From: Nitrospiraceae bacterium
Lineage (GTDB): Bacteria; Nitrospirota; Nitrospiria; Nitrospirales; Nitrospiraceae
Assembly (NCBI GenBank): GCA_019637075.1
Contig: JAHBWI010000001.1
Span: forward strand, 835,143-899,142
Direction of reading: 5' to 3'
Length of the DNA: 64,000 nucleotides
The notes beneath the pieces are model-generated. The model made no database searches and was not told the DNA's origin. It saw only the letters and a list, made by a program, of their open reading frames with translations. Shown piece after piece: positions 60,861 to 64,000 of the stretch. The position numbers were made by a program, and so were the translations under genes. Each line of letters opens with the position of its first letter. The stretch's first letter is position 1.

Positions 60861-61412
60861 TCATGTATTCGTCGACGCCCGCATCTCTTCGTGGATGAGC
60901 GTCAGCATCGCCTGGACCGGCCAGGTCAGTAACGTGCGCACCCTGCAGGGCCGTTCGTTGAACCGGCTTGATGTCGTCATGGGATCCAGATCCAAGACAT
61001 TCGCCAGCCGAGGTAAAGAACCATGTTGCAGGTCGTCAGCGGCCACCCGTAACGATGCCAACACCGAACGGTCTGTTTTGGTGTCTCCTCGGAGCGGTCC
61101 CCAAATTCGTTCAAGCCGATCCAGGTAAGCGGCGGGCACTCCTTCTGCCGCCAGCGTGGCGAGCAATAACTCACGATCCAGCCGACCTAACTCTCCAACC
61201 TGCGACATGCGGAAGCCGGGAAGAAACAGCCCATAGCGAGTGAGATCGTGGCAGAGCAACAGGCATGGCCGACGACCGAGAATCAGCAGATGGCCATGCC
61301 AGGCGCCAAGCGAGGACGGTTTTCCTTGGACAGAAACAGACCTGGGAGCCGGCCTCCCAAACACATCAGCGGGGAGCTTCGCCGCGAGCTTCTTAGTGCA
61401 GTGGAGAAGCAT
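60861..61412 (-). CDS. DUF6933-like protein
   Basis: A 183-residue soluble protein. The N-terminus MLLHCTKKLAAKLPADV, then LGAWHGHLLILGRRPCLLLCHDLTRYGLFLP (in parts) resembles the DUF6933 family, whose members start with a CTKKLL motif and an LxxWHANLL strand. No catalytic site is known. The C-terminal 60 residues are less conserved and helical. Only a weak AGG precedes the ATG at 61412. It converges with the secreted protein gene, 16 bases away. Confidence 0.65.
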   Translation of the reverse strand: MLLHCTKKLAAKLPADVFGRPAPRSVSVQGKPSSLGAWHGHLLILGRRPCLLLCHDLTRYGLFLPGFRMSQVGELGRLDRELLLATLAAEGVPAAYLDRLERIWGPLRGDTKTDRSVLASLRVAADDLQHGSLPRLANVLDLDPMTTSSRFNERPCRVRTLLTWPVQAMLTLIHEEMRASTNT

Positions 61413-61669
61413 GAAGGCCTGTCGGCATCATGCAGCCGGCAGCAGAACGATGCAACAGTTTCTCTCGCACGCAAGGGACACGCACCTGGCTTCCGAGATC
61501 TCATTCATCGCCTCGTGCCCCTTCTACCCACAGCCTTGTTGGTGCACCCCTTTCTGCATCCCATAGGACTGGCTCCTTGGAGCGTTCCCTCTGGTTTGGT
61601 AGGAGACTGCCGAGACACATGTCGGGGTTTTCTCCCCCAAACTCGCCCCAGATGAGGTAAGCTTCACGC

Positions 61670-62542
61670 ATGCGGATCGCCACGTGGAACGTGAACTCGC
61701 TGAAGGCTCGCCTCGAGAAGGTCCTGTGGTGGCTGAATCGGGCGAAGCCGGACGTGCTGTTGATGCAGGAAACAAAGCTGACGGACGAAGACGCGCCGGT
61801 CAATGCATTTGAGCAAGCCGGCTATGAGCTGGCGCACCATGGCGAGGGTCGATGGAACGGCGTGGCGATTGCGAGCCGATGCGGCATTGGTGGCGTCATC
61901 ACGAATTTCGGAGAGCCGTTACGGCTGGCGCGGGAGACTGGTGACGACCAACCACTCGCCGAGGCAAGGATGATCACTGCCGAATGTGCCGGCATCCGCG
62001 TGGTCTGCATCTACGCGCCGAACGGCCGGCAGGTGGACTCGCCATTCTATCGGGCAAAGCTTGTGTGGTTCGACAGGCTGGCTTGCTGGATCAATCAGGC
62101 CGTCGCTCCGGATACTGCAGCCGTAATCGGCGGTGATTTCAACGTCGCGCCAGCCGATATCGATGTGTGGGACCCAGCCGCCTGCGTTGGGGGCACGCAC
62201 GTGTCGGAGCCAGAGCGGCAGGCGTTGTGGAGGCTGTCAAATGAGGGCTTTCTCGATGCCTACCGATTGCATCACCCGGAACCAGGGCGGTACACGTGGT
62301 GGGATTACCGTGGCGGCAACTTCCACAAGAACATCGGCATGCGCATCGACTATCTGCTCGTGACGAAGTCATTGCAACAGCGAGTCGTCTGGACCGAGAT
62401 CGATCGCGAGGCCAGGAAAGGCAAGCCGATGCCCTCTGATCACGCCCCGGTCGTCATCGACCTCGACAAGCCCGGCCATCCCTTCGACGCCGGCTGGGCC
62501 TCAGCCGAGTCGCGCATCGCGGCTCGCCTGCGGATGGCCTGA
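61670..62542 (+). CDS. xthA: Exodeoxyribonuclease III
   Basis: A 290-residue DNA repair nuclease (apurinic/apyrimidinic endonuclease and 3' exonuclease). Its motifs are all present: ATWNVNSLKARL, LLMQETKL with the metal-binding glutamate, GRWNGVAIASR, IYAPNGRQ, GGDFNVAP, RIDYLLVT and SDHAPVVIDL. Length is slightly above the E. coli enzyme (268). The sequence style (HHGEGRWNGVAIASR) recalls exonuclease III proteins of high-GC bacteria. It is the last complete gene before the rRNA operon. Confidence 0.95.
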   Translation: MRIATWNVNSLKARLEKVLWWLNRAKPDVLLMQETKLTDEDAPVNAFEQAGYELAHHGEGRWNGVAIASRCGIGGVITNFGEPLRLARETGDDQPLAEARMITAECAGIRVVCIYAPNGRQVDSPFYRAKLVWFDRLACWINQAVAPDTAAVIGGDFNVAPADIDVWDPAACVGGTHVSEPERQALWRLSNEGFLDAYRLHHPEPGRYTWWDYRGGNFHKNIGMRIDYLLVTKSLQQRVVWTEIDREARKGKPMPSDHAPVVIDLDKPGHPFDAGWASAESRIAARLRMA

Positions 62543-62549
62543 AACGTAG

Positions 62550-62750
62550 ATTGTCCCGTCTTTTGTCCCCGCCGTCGGGCTGGCAGGTCTCCAGTTCAAT
62601 CCGCTCTTGATCGCCGCAGGATATGCGGCCCATGGATTCTGGGATCTCTTTCATTACCGCCATAGACCCTATGCCGACACACCTGCTTGGCATATACCCT
62701 TCTGCGTTCTCTACGACTGGGTCCGCGGGGAATTTTTGCTGGTTTGGTGA
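62550..62750 (+). pseudogene. C-terminal fragment of a membrane-protein gene
   Basis: An open stretch of 66 codons between two stops, without a normal start, encodes VGLAGLQFNPLLIAAGYAAH, GFWDLFHYRHRPYAD, TPAWHIPFCVLYDWVRG and EFLLVW. This hydrophobic, patterned sequence (AAGxAAHxxWDLxHxR then PxWxxPFCxxYD) looks like the last third of a small membrane protein. Nothing upstream in this frame supplies the N-terminal part, so it is probably a relic. Confidence 0.45.
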
Positions 62751-63414
62751 TGGTGAGACTGCTGAGTCGTCCTTTGAACAGAGAGGCGCAAGCGCAACAC
62801 CAGAATCATGGCGAGATCGTCGCCAAGTCATCAAACATTGACCGATCGGCGAGAACGCTCAACCTGAATTCGAAATCAAGAAACGGAGTGCACGTCTTGC
62901 TCAAGTCCAGTCTCGTAGATCGTCATTGAGCAACAACTACGTCCCTGTTGGAACAGACGATCCAGTCTTTATGCAGCATTGGACAGCCAGTAACAGGATG
63001 TGGCGAAACGGCGGGGTGATGACTTTCGATCGTGGCGACTACACGATCGACGACTACAACGTGGAACCCCAGGTGAGATTGAACGACGTGCGGCTCCTCC
63101 TATCCCTTGTCATCGGGAACGCAAATGGACGAACAGAAATGCTCTCCCCAGTGCCTCAGCGGCATGCGTCGAGACAAGATCGCTTCCGAGCACCTTTTCT
63201 GCTCACAATTGCGTTTCACATCAGTTGCCGACCGTCACGGCTCTGCTCCCCATGCTTTTTATGCCAGGCTGCCAAGGCGAACAGTGCTACACCGAAAGCC
63301 TGCCGGGACAGGCTCTTTGCCCCTGGGCTTGCTCGTGCAGCAACTCTTCATCGTCTTATCGTAATTACCGTCGCCAGATAAACCCCATCAACTTTCCCCA
63401 TGGACGTTGCACCG
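62751..63414. other. Gene-free interval before the rRNA terminator
   Basis: Several short frames exist (for example 62926-63381 on the plus strand), but none has sustained coding character or a good start. A Cys-rich frame near 63240-63400 (LFMPGCQGEQC) runs into the rRNA terminator and is probably chance. It may hold further decayed remnants. Confidence 0.5.
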
Positions 63415-63461
63415 GGTTAAAAAATAAAAAGGCCTGTTGGATCTTTCGACCCAACAGGCCC
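63415..63461 (-). terminator. rRNA operon terminator
   Basis: On the minus strand GGCCTGTTGG pairs with CCAACAGGCC (63451-63460 with 63431-63440) around a 10-base loop, followed by TTTTTATTTTTT. It lies just past the 5S rRNA. The other strand also has CTTTTT after the stem, so it can work both ways. Confidence 0.9.
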
Positions 63462-63469
63462 TTTTTGTA

Positions 63470-63588
63470 ACCCGGCAGCGTCCTACTTTCCCACTGCCTC
63501 GCGGCAGCAGTATCATCGGCCTTGGAGGGCTTAACTTCCGTGTTCGGTATGGGAACGGGTGTGACCCCTCCGGCAAGGCCACCGGGAA
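63470..63588 (-). rRNA. rrf: 5S ribosomal RNA
   Basis: About 119 bases on the minus strand. The 5' part CCCGGTGGCCTTGCCGG and the 3' part GCTGCCGGG form the closing helix. Between them are the conserved CACCCGTTCCCATACCGAAC loop and GAAGTTAAGCCC, then GGGAAAGTAGGACG near the end. The ends are set by helix pairing and may be off by a few bases. Confidence 0.93.
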
Positions 63589-63725
63589 CTCTTATCTGTG
63601 ATTCGTTGCTCGTCATTCGTGAAGCGTTGGGAACTTATTCTTCTCCGAACGCGTTTCACGAGATACGATTCACGTTTCACGATGTGCGCTCTCGCGCACA
63701 CAGACCACGTCTATCAGGAGCAAAG
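63589..63725 (-). other. 23S-5S internal spacer
   Basis: No tRNA gene is present. The spacer contains a short tandem pattern with GTTTCACGA twice (63653-63661 and 63674-63682) around GATACGATTCAC, and related TCGTGAA words. Such runs are typical of spacer slippage. Confidence 0.6.

Positions 63726-64000
<275 letters not shown>

Noticed and set aside
62926..63381. Plus-strand frame of 151 codons near the rRNA operon
   Set aside because: No ribosome-binding site, no consistent composition, and the second half is Cys/Arg/Ser-rich in a way typical of non-coding GC-rich sequence.

Overview
This is a contiguous stretch of GC-rich (about 60% GC) chromosome from a diderm bacterium. The best guess is a Nitrospira-like member of the Nitrospirota. 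That guess rests on inference: the uppS-cdsA-dxr-rseP-proS order, hopanoid genes hpnD/hpnE, Mla lipid-transport genes, a B12-dependent ribonucleotide reductase, several PilZ proteins, and a dispersed intergenic repeat of a type I associate with Nitrospira. I saw no transposase, integrase, phage gene, CRISPR array or tRNA gene. Genes are packed tightly, with many 4-base start/stop overlaps.

Layout. 1-3.9 kb (minus strand): a metallo-beta-lactamase-fold hydrolase cut by the window edge, a nickel/cobalt-type permease and a molybdopterin operon (moaC-moaD-moaE-moaA) with a clear promoter. 4.2-6.9 kb: a methyltransferase-like protein, a FolB-methyltransferase fusion and a PHP-domain phosphatase. 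7-10 kb: a Ser/Thr kinase, PP2C phosphatase and FHA protein cassette. 10-12.2 kb (minus): a cysteine-rich repeat protein, an unknown protein and YjbQ. 12.3-20.3 kb: NrdJ, an SH3-tailed membrane protein, then an overlapping chain of HAD phosphatase, cobalamin-binding protein, hpnD and hpnE, followed by a lipoprotein and a family 4 uracil-DNA glycosylase. 20.7-25.1 kb (minus): two unknown proteins, a dienelactone hydrolase and the TldD/TldE pair. 25.4-31.6 kb: isoprenoid and envelope genes plus proS. 31.8-34.1 kb: a GAF-containing PilB/GspE ATPase.

34.1-46.5 kb is an envelope and c-di-GMP region. It holds mlaE, an mlaF-like ATPase with altered catalytic motifs, mlaD and a TPR lipoprotein in one operon, with mlaC apart from it. 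Four PilZ proteins, an LpxL-type acyltransferase, a fatty-acid desaturase, an MltC-like transglycosylase, ArfB, a second cysteine-rich protein and an EF-hand membrane protein complete it. 46.5-50.5 kb looks like a sigma-54 locus: a candidate -24/-12 promoter, a small secreted protein, an outer-membrane porin and a sigma-54 activator. 50.8-53 kb has small basic proteins, one apparently starting at AUC, and an RhlE-type helicase. 53.3-62.5 kb is mainly lineage-specific: FecR and TPR/beta-barrel proteins, secreted and membrane proteins of unknown function, two decayed genes and exonuclease III. The window ends with the terminator, 5S rRNA and 3' end of 23S rRNA of an rRNA operon on the minus strand.

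No single locus is clearly a new system. The strongest leads are the sigma-54 locus, the ABC ATPase with three altered motifs in the Mla operon, the AUC-start small gene, the EF-hand membrane protein, and the repeat element that appears to have changed the MoaD C-terminus.
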